Assembly (NCBI GenBank): GCA_024400495.1
Contig: JAKSMR010000021.1
Location: forward strand, 1-45,609
DNA from: Bacteroidales bacterium
GTDB lineage: Bacteria > Bacteroidota > Bacteroidia > Bacteroidales > P3
DNA: 45,609 nucleotides
Direction: 5' to 3'
Shown: one piece after another, positions 20,993 through 32,700 of the stretch
Layout of the letters: every line of letters starts with the position of its first letter
How positions within the stretch are numbered: position 1 is the first letter of the stretch
Made by a program: the position numbers and the translations under genes
Notes under the pieces: model-generated
Seen by the model: the letters and a program-made list of their open reading frames with translations, nothing else
The model's database searches: none
Told to the model about the DNA's origin: nothing

Positions 20993-23104
20993 ATGCTCTG
21001 GACGTACAACCAGCACAACTTCGCGGGAGGGCGTCTCGACAAGGAGCTCATGGGGCGTCAGGACCTGACGCAGTACTTCAAGGGCGCGAGCGAGATCAGG
21101 AACTTCGTCGTCAGGCGGCAGGGGATGCTGTCCAAGCGCCGCGGGACCGACATGCTCGAGGACGTCAGCTCGATCGTCGGTGGTGGCAGGTGCCGCCTGA
21201 TCCCGCTCGTCTTCTCGAAGGAGGAGGGCTACTACCTGCTCATGACGTCCGCCGATGGCGGCACGATCCAGCTCTGCGACAAGAACGGAATGGTCAACGC
21301 GGACGGTGGCGGGCGAATCGTCAACTCTGGCATCAGCGCTGGGACGAACGAGAACCTGTTCGACGAGATCGACTTCTTCCAGTCTGGCGACCTGATGTAC
21401 ATCGTGCACAAGTCGTTCGCGCCTAAGAAGCTGTCGTTCTTCCCGAATACGAAGACGATCACGATCGAGACGCTGAAGTTCAACGACGTGACGGTGTCCA
21501 AGCCCACGTCTATCTCCGTTTCCCAGCAGGGGTTCGGCACGGTCAAGGCAGAGGACGCCACACAGGACGTAACCTATGCGGCGACGTTCGTCGACACCGA
21601 CGGAATCGAATCGCTCCCGTTGAATTCCTCCAAGCAGAGCTTCAAGATCCCGTGGCCCAACACAGCGAAGATGACGATCAGTGTCGTTGTCAAGTCAACG
21701 TCGAACCTCGACCACATCAACATCTACAAGAAGAACTACACGTCGTTCGGACTGATCGGGAAGATCTCCAAGAGCGAGATGTCGTCGACGACAGGAACGT
21801 TCAACGACGACTTCATCACTCCCGACCTGTCGGTCACGCCTCCCAAGACGGACCCACACTTCAAGAAGGCCGCGGACTACCCGTCGACTGTGGCGCTGTA
21901 CCAGCAGAGGCTCGTCTTCGCGTCGAGCTCGGCGGAACCGTTCAAGTTCTGGATGTCCTGCGTCGGAGACCTCTACAACTTCTCGACGCACGACTCGATC
22001 CGCGAGGACGACTCGATATCCGCGGCGCTGGCGTCCACCGAGATGCCAGAGATCAATCATGCCGTGATGACGAAGAACCTCATGCTGTTCACCGAGTCTG
22101 GCGAATGGGAGGTGTCCCCGATCACTGGCAACACGCTGTCGTACAAGACGGTCAGCGCCAAGATGCAGTCGACCATCGGGTCGTCGAAGCGCACCAAGCC
22201 GATCGTGATCGGCGACGAGATCGTGTTCGTCGACGCGTCGTGCCGCAACCTGTACGCGACGCGTTACAACTTCGCGTCCGACGGTTACGAGTCGCAGGAC
22301 CTGACGATCATGTCGCAGTGGCTGTTCCGCAACAGGAACATCAGGCGCATCGCCTACAAGCGCTACCCCGACAGCGAGATCATCTGCGTCATGGACGACG
22401 GCACCGTCTCGGCGCTCGCCTACATGAAGGAGCACGAGGTCTGCGCGTGGTCCCGCCACGTTCTCGGCGGAGGCTACGAGGTCGTGGACGTCGCGTGCTC
22501 CAAGGCGATGTCGAAGGGCTCGAGCGACGTCCTGCTGGTCGTCAAGAAGGCAGGTCGCCACGAGCTCTGGAGGGTGCGCGACGACATCCAGTACGGTGAC
22601 CAGAGTCCAGTGTCCGAGCACGTGTGCCTAGACGGCGTCAGGATGATCGGCGCTGGCACCACTGTCCCTGTAGGTCATGTCGCCATCGGGCGCAGGACGC
22701 TCGCCACGTTCACTGCTGGGCAGGTCGTAACAGAGGACGCAGTGTCTGGTTATCCGTTCGAGGCGACCGTGATGACGGTCTACCCCGACGCCAAGGGCGG
22801 CGGCGACAACTCTCTCCAGATGGAGATCGTGAACCCGACCGAGTCTCGGATCAGGACGATCGACTCGGCTGGATTCACCGTCAGGGCATACGGGTCGAAC
22901 GTCGACTCCCGCGTGCAGAACGAACCGACTGTCGAGGGCGGGCTCCTCAGGCTCAACGACCGTGACGCACGCGTCATCCTCGCAGGCATCAACGCCCGCG
23001 ACGGCAGGATCGTCGTGACGGACAACGGACCGTTCCCGATCAACATCCTGTCCATCGGCACCACCTATCAGGTCGAGCTGGAGAACGGAGGCGGCAATGG
23101 TTGA
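20993..23104 (+). CDS. Tail tubular protein B-like nozzle protein
   Basis: A 703-residue beta-rich protein after the adaptor gene. Its N-terminus has the family pattern NFAGGRLDKELMGRQDLTQY, then GASEIRNFVVRRQGMLSKRR, as in T7 gp12-type nozzles and gut-phage counterparts. The remainder consists of beta modules, with IYKKNYTSFGLIGKIS and YQQRLVFASS near the middle. It forms the tip of the short tail. The C-terminal coding end overlaps the next gene by 8 bases. Confidence 0.9.
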   Translation: MLWTYNQHNFAGGRLDKELMGRQDLTQYFKGASEIRNFVVRRQGMLSKRRGTDMLEDVSSIVGGGRCRLIPLVFSKEEGYYLLMTSADGGTIQLCDKNGMVNADGGGRIVNSGISAGTNENLFDEIDFFQSGDLMYIVHKSFAPKKLSFFPNTKTITIETLKFNDVTVSKPTSISVSQQGFGTVKAEDATQDVTYAATFVDTDGIESLPLNSSKQSFKIPWPNTAKMTISVVVKSTSNLDHINIYKKNYTSFGLIGKISKSEMSSTTGTFNDDFITPDLSVTPPKTDPHFKKAADYPSTVALYQQRLVFASSSAEPFKFWMSCVGDLYNFSTHDSIREDDSISAALASTEMPEINHAVMTKNLMLFTESGEWEVSPITGNTLSYKTVSAKMQSTIGSSKRTKPIVIGDEIVFVDASCRNLYATRYNFASDGYESQDLTIMSQWLFRNRNIRRIAYKRYPDSEIICVMDDGTVSALAYMKEHEVCAWSRHVLGGGYEVVDVACSKAMSKGSSDVLLVVKKAGRHELWRVRDDIQYGDQSPVSEHVCLDGVRMIGAGTTVPVGHVAIGRRTLATFTAGQVVTEDAVSGYPFEATVMTVYPDAKGGGDNSLQMEIVNPTESRIRTIDSAGFTVRAYGSNVDSRVQNEPTVEGGLLRLNDRDARVILAGINARDGRIVVTDNGPFPINILSIGTTYQVELENGGGNG

Positions 23105-23591
23105 CGTGGTCGAGTTCTCCGACGGCGTCACCGTCCGTCCAGCGACAGAGGATGACTTCCGCGAGGCGAACGCCTTCATGCGGGAGGAGGACAGGTTCGA
23201 GGTTCAGGTGTTCGGCGAGGACGAGGAGCGCTTCGATGAATGGGACGAGGCCGTCGCCGTCAGGATCGACGGGGACCTCGTCGGGATCCTCGGGTTCGTG
23301 AAGATCGAGGGCGACTCGGTGGTGTCCCGCCGCAGGGGCATGACGTTCCTGACGACCGACGCGGTGTGGCGTCACAGGAAGGCGTTCGTCAGGCAGTCGC
23401 GCAACGTCGCGAACTGGGCGTTCTACAACCTCCTGCCTGCATGGGTGGACACCGTCTGCGCGACGACGACCGAGCGATACTCGGCGAGCATTGCGTGGGA
23501 GGAGCGGGTGCTCGGGTTCAGGCGGACTGGTGTGGTTGAACTGAACGGCGTCAGGCACGTGTGCCTCGAGCGCAGGAAGGGGGGTGTCTAA
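23097..23591 (+). CDS. GNAT-like protein (T7 gp13 / DUF2833-like)
   Basis: A 164-residue protein with a GNAT-type N-terminus (VTVRPATEDDFREANAFM), a strand pair (EAVAVRIDGDLVGILGFVKI) and a C-terminal ERVLGFRRTGVVEL. In T7-like phages a protein of this kind (gp13) lies at the same place between nozzle and internal virion proteins, and is needed for virion maturation. The acetyl-CoA loop is not clearly preserved, so catalysis is uncertain. It starts within the nozzle gene. Confidence 0.75.
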   Translation: MVDVVEFSDGVTVRPATEDDFREANAFMREEDRFEVQVFGEDEERFDEWDEAVAVRIDGDLVGILGFVKIEGDSVVSRRRGMTFLTTDAVWRHRKAFVRQSRNVANWAFYNLLPAWVDTVCATTTERYSASIAWEERVLGFRRTGVVELNGVRHVCLERRKGGV

Positions 23592-24781
23592 TGGGCAGGA
23601 CGGCAATGGCGATCGTCAACCCGCTGACGCTGGTCAACAAGTGGGCGGACCCGATCTACGGGGCGAGCGTCGCACAGGGTGAGGCGGCGAGGCGGGAGGC
23701 GTACAACAACTCCAAGATCGCGAAGCAGAACGCGGCTAACGAAGAGGCGGCGGCGGGCATCGAGCAACAGCGTGGTATGCTGGAGGCGGAGAAGCGTGCT
23801 AGGCTTCTGGCCAGCGACGTCGGTTCGACGTACGCGAACTTCGCAGGCAACGGGCTCGCGGTCGACGGAGGATCTTCCAGCGGGGACACGCTGTCGGACA
23901 TCCTGAGGACGACGACGTCCGAGTCCGCGGCGGACATTTCGACGATCAACGACAACGCGCGGCTCAATGCGTGGAGTCACCTCCAGAACGCGGCGAACCT
24001 GCGTGCAGAGGCGAAGGCCATGCAGAAGGGCGGAGACGCCTCTCTGGAGCAGGCGGAGCTCAACGGGTTCATTTCCTCTGCGATGTTCGCGGCGGCAGTC
24101 GTGTCGACCGTGTTCACTGCTGGCGCGGCGGCACCTGCTTGGGCATCGATCGCTGGCGCTATCGGCACAGGCATCGGTCTGGCTGGGTCCGCGGCGACCC
24201 AGTACTCCAACTACCGACAGGCTCAGGCCGCTCGGGAGGCGTCGAATCAGGAGGCCAATGCGCTCAACGAGGAGGCGAAGAGAGACGAGGCGGCGGCAGG
24301 CATCGAGCAGGTCAAGGGCATTCAGGATCAGGAGCGACGCCAGCGTATCCTCGCGAACGACGTCGGTTCGGTCTATGCCAACTTCGCGGGCAACGGTCTC
24401 GCGGTAGACGGCGGCGGCGGGGACACGCTCACCAAGGTCGTCGAGTCCACGGCAGGAGAGGCGGCGTACGACGTGAACATCATCAAGGCGAACACCGCGA
24501 TGAACGTCTGGAGCTACCAGAACCGTGCGGCGATGAAGCGCACTCAGGCACGTGCGGTCCGCGCGGCTGGCAGGAACGCCTACCGTTCGGCGATGATCAG
24601 GATGGGAGTGGACGTCGGCAAGCAGGTCGGAATGTCTCTGGCTGGATTCAACTGGCGTGGACCGTCTGGCAAACCGACGGCAAATCTGGCGATGGACACG
24701 ACCAGAGGGCTCAAGAGCAATACAGGTTTCGGAGCGACTAATTCGTGGGATGGCACGGTGGGTGCCGCCATGTTCGCGTAA
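23591..24781 (+). CDS. Internal virion protein with duplicated module (gp14-like)
   Basis: A 396-residue protein starting in a TAATG overlap. Two homologous segments, about residues 23-145 and 205-324, share EAAAGIEQ, NDVGS.YANFAGNGLAVDGG, and a helix ending in W. Between them is a hydrophobic stretch rich in Ala/Gly (residues ~160-203: SSAMFAAAVVSTVFTAGAA ... GIGLAGSAA) that could span the inner membrane. In T7, gp14 is the ejection protein that forms the first pore after adsorption. By position and membrane segment this protein is its probable counterpart. Confidence 0.75.
   Translation: MGRTAMAIVNPLTLVNKWADPIYGASVAQGEAARREAYNNSKIAKQNAANEEAAAGIEQQRGMLEAEKRARLLASDVGSTYANFAGNGLAVDGGSSSGDTLSDILRTTTSESAADISTINDNARLNAWSHLQNAANLRAEAKAMQKGGDASLEQAELNGFISSAMFAAAVVSTVFTAGAAAPAWASIAGAIGTGIGLAGSAATQYSNYRQAQAAREASNQEANALNEEAKRDEAAAGIEQVKGIQDQERRQRILANDVGSVYANFAGNGLAVDGGGGDTLTKVVESTAGEAAYDVNIIKANTAMNVWSYQNRAAMKRTQARAVRAAGRNAYRSAMIRMGVDVGKQVGMSLAGFNWRGPSGKPTANLAMDTTRGLKSNTGFGATNSWDGTVGAAMFA
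23657..24562 (+). repeat. Internal duplication in the gp14-like protein
   Basis: Copy 1 spans about 23657-24025 and copy 2 about 24203-24562. Protein similarity is clear over the whole unit (for example ANFAGNGLAVDGG in both), with a membrane-like linker between. The duplication looks old, since many silent sites differ. Confidence 0.7.
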
Positions 24782-24792
24782 GGAGGCATTAC

Positions 24793-26745
24793 ATGGGAGT
24801 CATCGACATTCGCATGAGACAGGAGCGTCTGGGCAACATCCAGAACGTCAGGAGCCCGTACATCAGGACGGGTGCGGCGGACACGTGGGGTGCGGTCGGC
24901 GGCGCGATCAAGGACCTCGGGCACGCTGGGCTCAAGCTGTTCGCCCAGATGCAGGGACGCGAGGACAAGCGTCAGGTCGACGGTGCCGTCGCCGAGGGCA
25001 ACGACCTCCTGAGCAAGATGATGTACACGACGAACGACGGCGTGCCGTCTGGGTTCCTCGTCGACGCCGACGACGTGAACAAGAGCAAGACGTGCGTAGG
25101 CCAGTTCAACGCCAGCTACGAGAAGATGCTGGAGGACCTGAAGAAGAACCACGACCTGTCCGACCGTCAGTACGAGATGGTCAGGGAGCACCTCGACAGG
25201 CAGGCGCTCCGCTGGGGCTCCCAGCTCGACAGGCACGTCGGTGCGACCTACGAGAAGTCCGTACAGCAGAACGCAGTTCGCAACACCAACTCGGCGATCA
25301 ACAACGTGGTGGTGACGGAGGACCTGAACGACGGTAGCTGGGAGGAGCTCGAGCAGAGGCTGTCCGACCCCGACTACCTGCGGGCGAAGGGGCTCGTCGG
25401 CAAGGAGGCTGTGCAGGCGAACAAGGAGGGCGTCATCCGTCAGGTGAGCGACGCTCGCATGAACGCCTACCTCCAGAGCGTGATGTCTGGTACAGAGACC
25501 TTCATGAGCGAGAAGGAGGTCGGTGACTACTTCGACAGGATTCGCGAGGAGGCTGACCAGAAGCGGTTCGTCTCCGATTCGATGTACGGGCAGATGACGG
25601 AGCGGGACCGAGAGGATTCGCAGAAGGCGCTGAAAGATGCGCTCAAGAAGAGCGAGAAGATCGCCGCCAGTCAGGCTGAGTCCAGACGCCGCGACGCCGT
25701 CGACGGCCTGATGGACGAGTACAACAACGCACTGCCAGACATCATGGCGCTACCTGCCGATCTTCAGGGTGCCAAGTACGGTGAGTTCGCCGAGCGGATG
25801 AAGGGGCTCGACAGCAAGGCCTACGCGAACCTCAAGGCCCGCCAGAGGAATGCGGACGATCTGGCCCGTGACGCCAAGCGCCCTCCAGCCGAGAAGAAGG
25901 ACAGGTCGCTTGACAAGGCGATGGTCGAGACGATGAAGTTCGACGCCCTCCAGTTCGCGGCTAGGCCCGACGGCATGAACGACGAGGAGCGCAGGAAGTG
26001 GTATGAGCGCCGCCGCCTGTTCGACTCCCGCCTGACTGCGATGAAGGACAACGGGAAGATCGGATACTCCGACTACGCCGCGATCGCGAAGACGCTCGAC
26101 ACCGTCTACTCGGAAGACGACAACCGTGCCTACAACATGTGGGACTCCGAGTTCGGCATCGACCGCAACAGGTTCAAGACTGAGGCACAGGTCTCCAAGG
26201 CGGCGAGGGACAGCGGACAGATCACGTGGGACCGCGGCAACGGGAAGCTCGGCGAGATGTCGGCGGACGACTTCCTCGAGTACCGTGCCCGTTTCGGCCA
26301 GCTCCTGAAGGACCGCATGACGCACGCGAAGAACAGCGACCTCGAGAAGATCGTGCGCTCCTGCATAGATGAGGTCAAGGCCCAGTACGTCGATGAGAAC
26401 TTCAGGAAGATCATCGATCGCATGAACGACGAGGGCAGGCGTCAGTTCGTCGGCAACTCTCTGTACGTCGCAGGATCCCGTGCGATGGACGTCCAGAACG
26501 AGCGTCGGATTGACGCGCTCTACAGCAACGTCTCGGCATCCATGTTCGCGACACCGACAGAGGTCGAGGTCGAGGAATACGACGAGAACGGGAACCTTGT
26601 CGACGGCGACGGAAACGTCATCGGGCCCGTCAGGGACGAGGACACGTCCAATCTCTCCGTGAAGGAACAGATCAGGCGCAAGGCCATGGAGAGCGGGATG
26701 ACAGAGGAAGAATATCATAAGTACGTGGAGGAGGACAAGCAGTGA
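24793..26745 (+). CDS. Internal virion protein (gp15-like), helical
   Basis: A 650-residue, highly charged and almost wholly helical protein. The N-terminus has a short hydrophobic region (GAVGGAIKDLGHAGLKLFAQ). Long coiled coils follow (EYNNALPDIMAL to LARDAKRPPAEKKD, and beyond). No enzyme motif is seen. Length, order and composition match the T7 gp15 type of ejected internal virion proteins. The start at 24793 has AAGGAGG 8 bases upstream; the same frame is open further up inside the previous gene. It overlaps the giant gene by 4 bases. Confidence 0.75.
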   Translation: MGVIDIRMRQERLGNIQNVRSPYIRTGAADTWGAVGGAIKDLGHAGLKLFAQMQGREDKRQVDGAVAEGNDLLSKMMYTTNDGVPSGFLVDADDVNKSKTCVGQFNASYEKMLEDLKKNHDLSDRQYEMVREHLDRQALRWGSQLDRHVGATYEKSVQQNAVRNTNSAINNVVVTEDLNDGSWEELEQRLSDPDYLRAKGLVGKEAVQANKEGVIRQVSDARMNAYLQSVMSGTETFMSEKEVGDYFDRIREEADQKRFVSDSMYGQMTERDREDSQKALKDALKKSEKIAASQAESRRRDAVDGLMDEYNNALPDIMALPADLQGAKYGEFAERMKGLDSKAYANLKARQRNADDLARDAKRPPAEKKDRSLDKAMVETMKFDALQFAARPDGMNDEERRKWYERRRLFDSRLTAMKDNGKIGYSDYAAIAKTLDTVYSEDDNRAYNMWDSEFGIDRNRFKTEAQVSKAARDSGQITWDRGNGKLGEMSADDFLEYRARFGQLLKDRMTHAKNSDLEKIVRSCIDEVKAQYVDENFRKIIDRMNDEGRRQFVGNSLYVAGSRAMDVQNERRIDALYSNVSASMFATPTEVEVEEYDENGNLVDGDGNVIGPVRDEDTSNLSVKEQIRRKAMESGMTEEEYHKYVEEDKQ

Positions 26746-29700
26746 ACGACAGCACATTCGACCCCAACCTTTCGGTCTTCAACTCGGAGATCTTCCCGTC
26801 TCCCCCCGAGCCCGAGGCGGCGACGGAGCCCGAGGCGGCGAAACCTCTGGACCTCCGCGACAAGGTTGCTGATGACATCGACGCACTTGGGGACCTCAAG
26901 TACTGGGACTACGCCTCGTGCTCTGGGTTCGTGAAGAACCACATCCGCACGCTGACTGGCATGGAGGACGACGGGCGAATCGCGCTCGGACTCGGAGAAG
27001 GTGCCGTCGACTCCAAGAAGGTGCTGATGTCGATCCGAGACTACTGCCGATCGAAGGACCGCAAGTTCCTGATGACCGACGAGCAGAAGGAGTTCGAGGC
27101 GCTTCCTGACGAAGAGAAGGCGAAGAGGGGCGACGACAAGTCAGTGTTCAGCGGTTTCGGTAGCGCAGTGGACGAGTCGAAGGTCGACGACAGCTCGCGG
27201 GAGGAGGCGTACAGGCTGTACGGTTACGTGCCGTACGACTCCGTGTCGAAGGAAGAGCAGGAGAGGCGAGACGACGTCGCGAGCAGGTACGGTGCTGGCA
27301 CGCAGTGGAAGTACAGGGAGGCCGCACGCTATGGCCTGAACCCTGAGGACATCAACGACCGTATGCTGATCTCCAAGATCGAGAATCACGTCAAGGGGCA
27401 GGTCGACAAGACGCACAGGGACTACCTGATCGGAAAGGAGCGGGAGCGCATCGAGAAGAAGAACCCGATGCTCCGTATCGTCGACACGATCGAACGCTCT
27501 GGCCAGTGGTTGAGCTCTTCGGCCATTGACTTCGTCAACAGGTCCGTCGCGAACGGTAGCGTCGACAAGGAGGACTTCCTGAAGAGCGTTCACCCGAATG
27601 AGCGCAACACGGCGCTGGCGCTGGTCAGCATCCGCCGCGGCGAACAGCAGGACGGTCGCCTGCTCGGCATGAAGGTGGACATCGGTGGCGAAGGCGTTGC
27701 GAACGACGTCAAACGTGTTCTGTACGGTGTCCAGCGCTCCATCACCGACATCTGGACCGAGGGCATCCCCGAGACGATTTCGGACATGTCCAGACACGTC
27801 TGGACCAAGCTGACGACGTCGGACGGATCGCAGGCCCGCAAGGACGCGTATGCGGACATGGAGCTGGATTCGTTGATCCGCCAGTCCGTCAAGCAGACGT
27901 TGCCCGAGGCGTCGACGTTCGTCGGCAGGACGGCGACTGGGTTCGGAGACAACTTCGGATTCCTCCTCACTGGAGGCATCGAGGCCAAGGCGACCAGCTA
28001 TGCGGCGAAGGGCATGGTCGCGGCGGAACGTGCGGCGAAGGCCGCGCGAGCTGGCGTCGAGCTGGAGTCTGGGACGTCCATCGCCTACCGTGGATTCGAG
28101 AAGCTGGGTGCCGCGGCAGGCAGGGCCCAGCGTGCCGTCGACATGATCGGCAAGGACGCCGAGGCGATCTCGGCGGCGAGGACCAGATACGACAGCGCTC
28201 GCAAGGCGCTTGGCAAGGCCCGTCTCGAGATCACTGCCGCAGGCAAGGACGCCGAGAAGCTGTCCGCCGCACGAGGCAACTACACCAAGGCCAAGGCGGA
28301 GCTCGATGCCGCACGCGGCGAGCTCGAGACCGCGGACAAGGGATTCGGAGAGCTGGGCAGGGCGAGGCTCGACTACGAGCAGAAGCGCAAGGCGCTCGAG
28401 GCGGCGGGTCGTGAGCTCGAGAGATCTGGCAAGGGATCTGGGCTCTCAGCTGATGCGGCGCTGTCCAACTACCAGAACTGCTATGACGAGATGTCGAAGG
28501 CTGGAGCGAAGTACGGTCGCCTCCTCCGCGAGGTGTCGCCCGAGGGACGTGCGGTCGCGAAGGAGAAGGCGGCGCAGTTCGCCAAGGACATCCTCGCCGC
28601 ACGCCAGAGGGCTCAGGCCGCGGAGAAGTGGGTGAACCTGTCCGCTGGCGGGGTCCGCTTCGGTGGCAAGGCTGTCTCCAACGCTGGGTGGTACCTCCCG
28701 TTCTACACCCGCAACGTCGACCGTTCCGTCGCGAACGGCGAACCGCTCGAGACCGCGATGACGACGGCGTTCGTCACGATGGTCGCCTGCGGCTGGGCGG
28801 AGAAGTGGGCGATGCTCAACTCGACGAAGATGAACATCACCGAGCAGGAGGCTCTCCGCCAGTCGTGGTCCACGATCGTCAGGAACATGGTCGGCGGCGA
28901 CCTCAAGACCGTCGGCACCCTGATCAAGGAACGACTCACGAAGAACGTCATCGACCACGGAATGCCGACTGCCATCAACGTCACCGCGGAGTCGGTGCTC
29001 GACGAGATGATCCTCGTCGCGGCCAGAGAGTACGACAAGTCGTCTGGCATCCATGGGGCGATCAGCAAGGAGGCGTTCCTCGACATGTTCTCGGGCGACG
29101 CCGTCAAGGACATGGTCGAGGCTGGCATCAACGTCATCAACGAGTCTGGCTACTCCGCACTCGGTTTCGCGGCGCTGTCTGGATCTTCCGCCAGATTCGG
29201 ACACTGGCGTGCTGGTCTGTCGGAGCAGGCTTTCCGCAAGAGCATCGGCATGAGGCGCGGAGAGGCATGGGACAACTACGCCTACAACGCCGAGCGTGGC
29301 CTTCTCGCGGCGCATCAGGACATCACTGTCGCGCAGAACGCGGCGGCGGAATACTTCATGGGGCGCAACACCGCGGCGATGGAGCGCAATGCTCTCGATG
29401 ACAACGGCGTCGACAACAGGTCCGAAGAGCAGAAGAAGTCCGACTCTAGGAAGGTGATCAAGGACACTGGAGATCAGGTCCGCGAGGCGATGACGAAGGT
29501 CATGGAGCTCGCGCAGAAGGACGGAGTCACTGCCGAGAGGATCGCAGAGGAGACTGGCGTCGACATGCCGACCGCGGAGCTCATGCTGTCCATGGCGCAG
29601 GACTACCGTATGCTGGCTCCTGTGCTCCAGTCCGCTCGCATGATGTACGAGGACTATGCCGAGGCGAACAAGATCGTGTCTTTCGATCTGGCCAAGGACG

Positions 29701-32700
29701 TCTTCCTCCAGCGTGCGTCGGGTAAAACTGAGACCAGAGAGGACGGGACCGTCGTCACCGATCTCGTGATCGGACGCGGAGAGGATGGCAAGGACATCAC
29801 CGTTCGAGCGGGCATGGTCCCTCCGACCAACCAGATCACCCGAGACAAGATCGCGCGGGCCTCGATGAAGGGCTCCTCCGCTGGCGTCGAATATGATGCG
29901 TGGGTCGACAGGAGGATCGAGGACGCGGCCAAGCGAGGCGTCGAGCTCGACGAGAAGGACAGGCGGCACTGGAACCAGCTGAAAGACGAGGAGCGTGAGC
30001 ACATCGTCGCGAATGGCCTCGAGGGCGTCAGCTTCTCGGCTCAAAAGGAGATGGTCGAGGGATCGTTCTTCGTCGAGCTGGCCGACGGCACGAAGCTCGA
30101 CCTCCCGTTCTCGGACGTGGTCGCGCTCACCAAGCGTGGCCAGAACGCACGTGTCGTCAGGCACGAGACCTCTCACACCATTTACCGTGTCGCTCGCAAG
30201 CTCGGGTACATCACTGATGAGATGGAGATTGACCTTGCCGATGCTTTCGGCATCGACCGTACGAGCGACTACGCCAACGAGATCATCGGAGGCTCCCCCC
30301 GCTGGCAGGTCGAGCTCGACGAACGGATCGCGAACGGATACGCCGAGTACACGCGCGGCATGAGCGCTCCTGCTCACCGCGGTCTCCGTGAGGCGTTCCC
30401 GCTGATCGACAGGGCTCTCGGCTGGGTCGCCGACCAGATGGGCATCGAGGACGGGCGGCACAAGCCAACTGCCACCGTGGCAGACCTGTACGACGTCATG
30501 TACCGTGGCGACCTGTCGAAGATCAAGGACGTCATCCCGACGATGGGGAGGAACAGCAAGCAGGCGATCGAACGTGCGGCGGCAACTGAGAAGCTGGATG
30601 CGGCGCAGGCCAACTTCGACAGGCTTGCCGACATGGCCAAGCGAGGGAGGATCGGCAAGAACAGCCCGAAGCTGAAGGCGGCGAGGCGCGAGCTCGCGCA
30701 GGCTCAGTCCGAGCTCGACAAGCTGGGCGAATCTGGTACCGAGAGGTTCTCGCTGGCCACACCCGAGGAGGACGCCGAATACGAGAAGGCGTTCAAGGCT
30801 GGTGACACGGAGACCGTCCAGCGTCTGCTCCGCACTGCCGCAGAACGTGCTGGATACTCAGCAGACACGTCGTACAGGATCTCGCATCATGCGCCGATGA
30901 ACGACGGGTACAACGCCTCGCTGGACAACGTGAAGGACATGTTCGGAACCGACGACGAGCGCGAGCTTATGTCGATGGGCTACGGGCGACAGACCGCACG
31001 TGAAGCTGTCCGCTCAATCGTTTCCGCGAAGGGCAATCCAGACGCGATGATCGACGTCTGGCGTGCCGTTCCGAAGAGCGTCAAGGACGTGAACCTGCGC
31101 CGCGGCGACTGGGTCGCACTGTCGGAGGACTACGCCCGCCAGCATGGCGAGTCGTGGATGGACGGGAAGTACAAGCTGATCCACGACAAGGTCCGAGCTG
31201 GCGACCTGTTCACCGACGGCAACATGCTCGAGGAGGCTGGGTTCGACGACGGAAAGGATCGCGTCTACGCCGACACGAAGAACGGCACGAAGCTGATGGG
31301 GCCGACGTTCGACGACGACGGCAACCTGATCCAGCTCTCCAAGCGGTTCAATACGAGGAAGGCCGACACGAGGTATTCGCTTGACGTGGATCTCGCAAAG
31401 GCTAAGGGAGAGTACGACGATGTCGTCGCCAAGTACACGAATCCTGACGGAACGAAGAAGAAAGGCTGGATGAAGGCACCGAACGGGAAGGCCACGAACC
31501 TGACCGAGAGTCAGTGGGTGCAGGTTCGCACGCAGTCGTTCAAGAAATGGTTCGGAGACTGGGAAAGGGCGTACTATACAAAGGGGTGGAAGGATGTCAT
31601 CGATCCTTCAGTCATCACGGGACTTGAACCTGTGGACATCAGAGATGTCGCTCCGCTTGCTGACAAGAATGCAATTATCGCGGCTTTCGATTCGTTCGGC
31701 ACCGTGGCGAATGAAAAGGACGGTCGGTCTGTCAGGTTTCCGAAGAAGGCCGCAGGACGTATGGTCTTCGTCCGCAATTACGCTGGAGCGTTCAAGCGCC
31801 TGTTCGAGACTTCGACAAGGGCGTGGAGTGAGGACGAGACGAAGTTCGAGGGGCATAAGGAACACGACAACATCGAACAGTATCACCACTACCTGAACAA
31901 GTTCAAAACTGACGAAGGCGAGTTCTACGTGCGGTTCACCGTCCGTCAGGGGCACGAGAGCGCCGCTGAGGGTCGTGATATGATCCATGCGGCAAAGGTG
32001 ACCGACGTCCGTGTATATAGCAAAGGAGACGCGCAGACGGATACCTTAGACCGAAACGCATCTCCTGTTGACTATAAGATAGCAAATTTTCTCGACCGAG
32101 TCAACGAGGCTCCCGTCTCCAAGGTAGTCGACGAGAACGGTGAGCCGCTCGTCGTGTACCACGGGACGCCAGAGAAGTTTGCGAAGTTCGACATGGATCG
32201 ATCCTCTGGTACTATCTTCACGGCACGCACGGAAGACATCGCATACGGTTATGGCGAACATGTCATGCAGTTGTTTGCAAACGTCCGAAACCCTTACGAA
32301 ATGGACGCCAAAGGTGTGGCATTCGACATGATCGACATCGGCGACGGAGAAGTACACAGCACAAACAGTCTTGCGCTGAAGGCTGGGAAAGACGGGTTTG
32401 ACGGTGCGATTATCCGCAATGTCGAAGGCGAGGGCGATCTTGTTATAGCTCTTGACAATCGGCAGGTGAAGTCCGCCACCGACAACGTCGGCACGTTCGA
32501 CGCGAACAACGACGACATCAGGTTCTCGCTTGCAGAACCTCGCGGCGTCCAGAAGTCCGCATCCACCGCGTACCCCGACGCGTCGGAGGATGTCCGCGCG
32601 ATGGGCGCTATCGAGGACATCGTGACTGATGACAACGGCAAACCGCTCAAGTTGTATCGTGCGTATAAGGCGGGAGGGAAGAAGGCGGGCGATAGCCGAC

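Noticed and set aside
26742-30100. Transglycosylase (SLT) domain at the N-terminus of the giant protein as in T7 gp16
   Set aside because: No catalytic Glu-Ser or GLMQ/GxxQ pattern was seen in the first 1,100 residues.
28446-30461. Open frame of 671 codons on the - strand
   Set aside because: Same shadow effect; the + strand frame has clear domains including HETSH.
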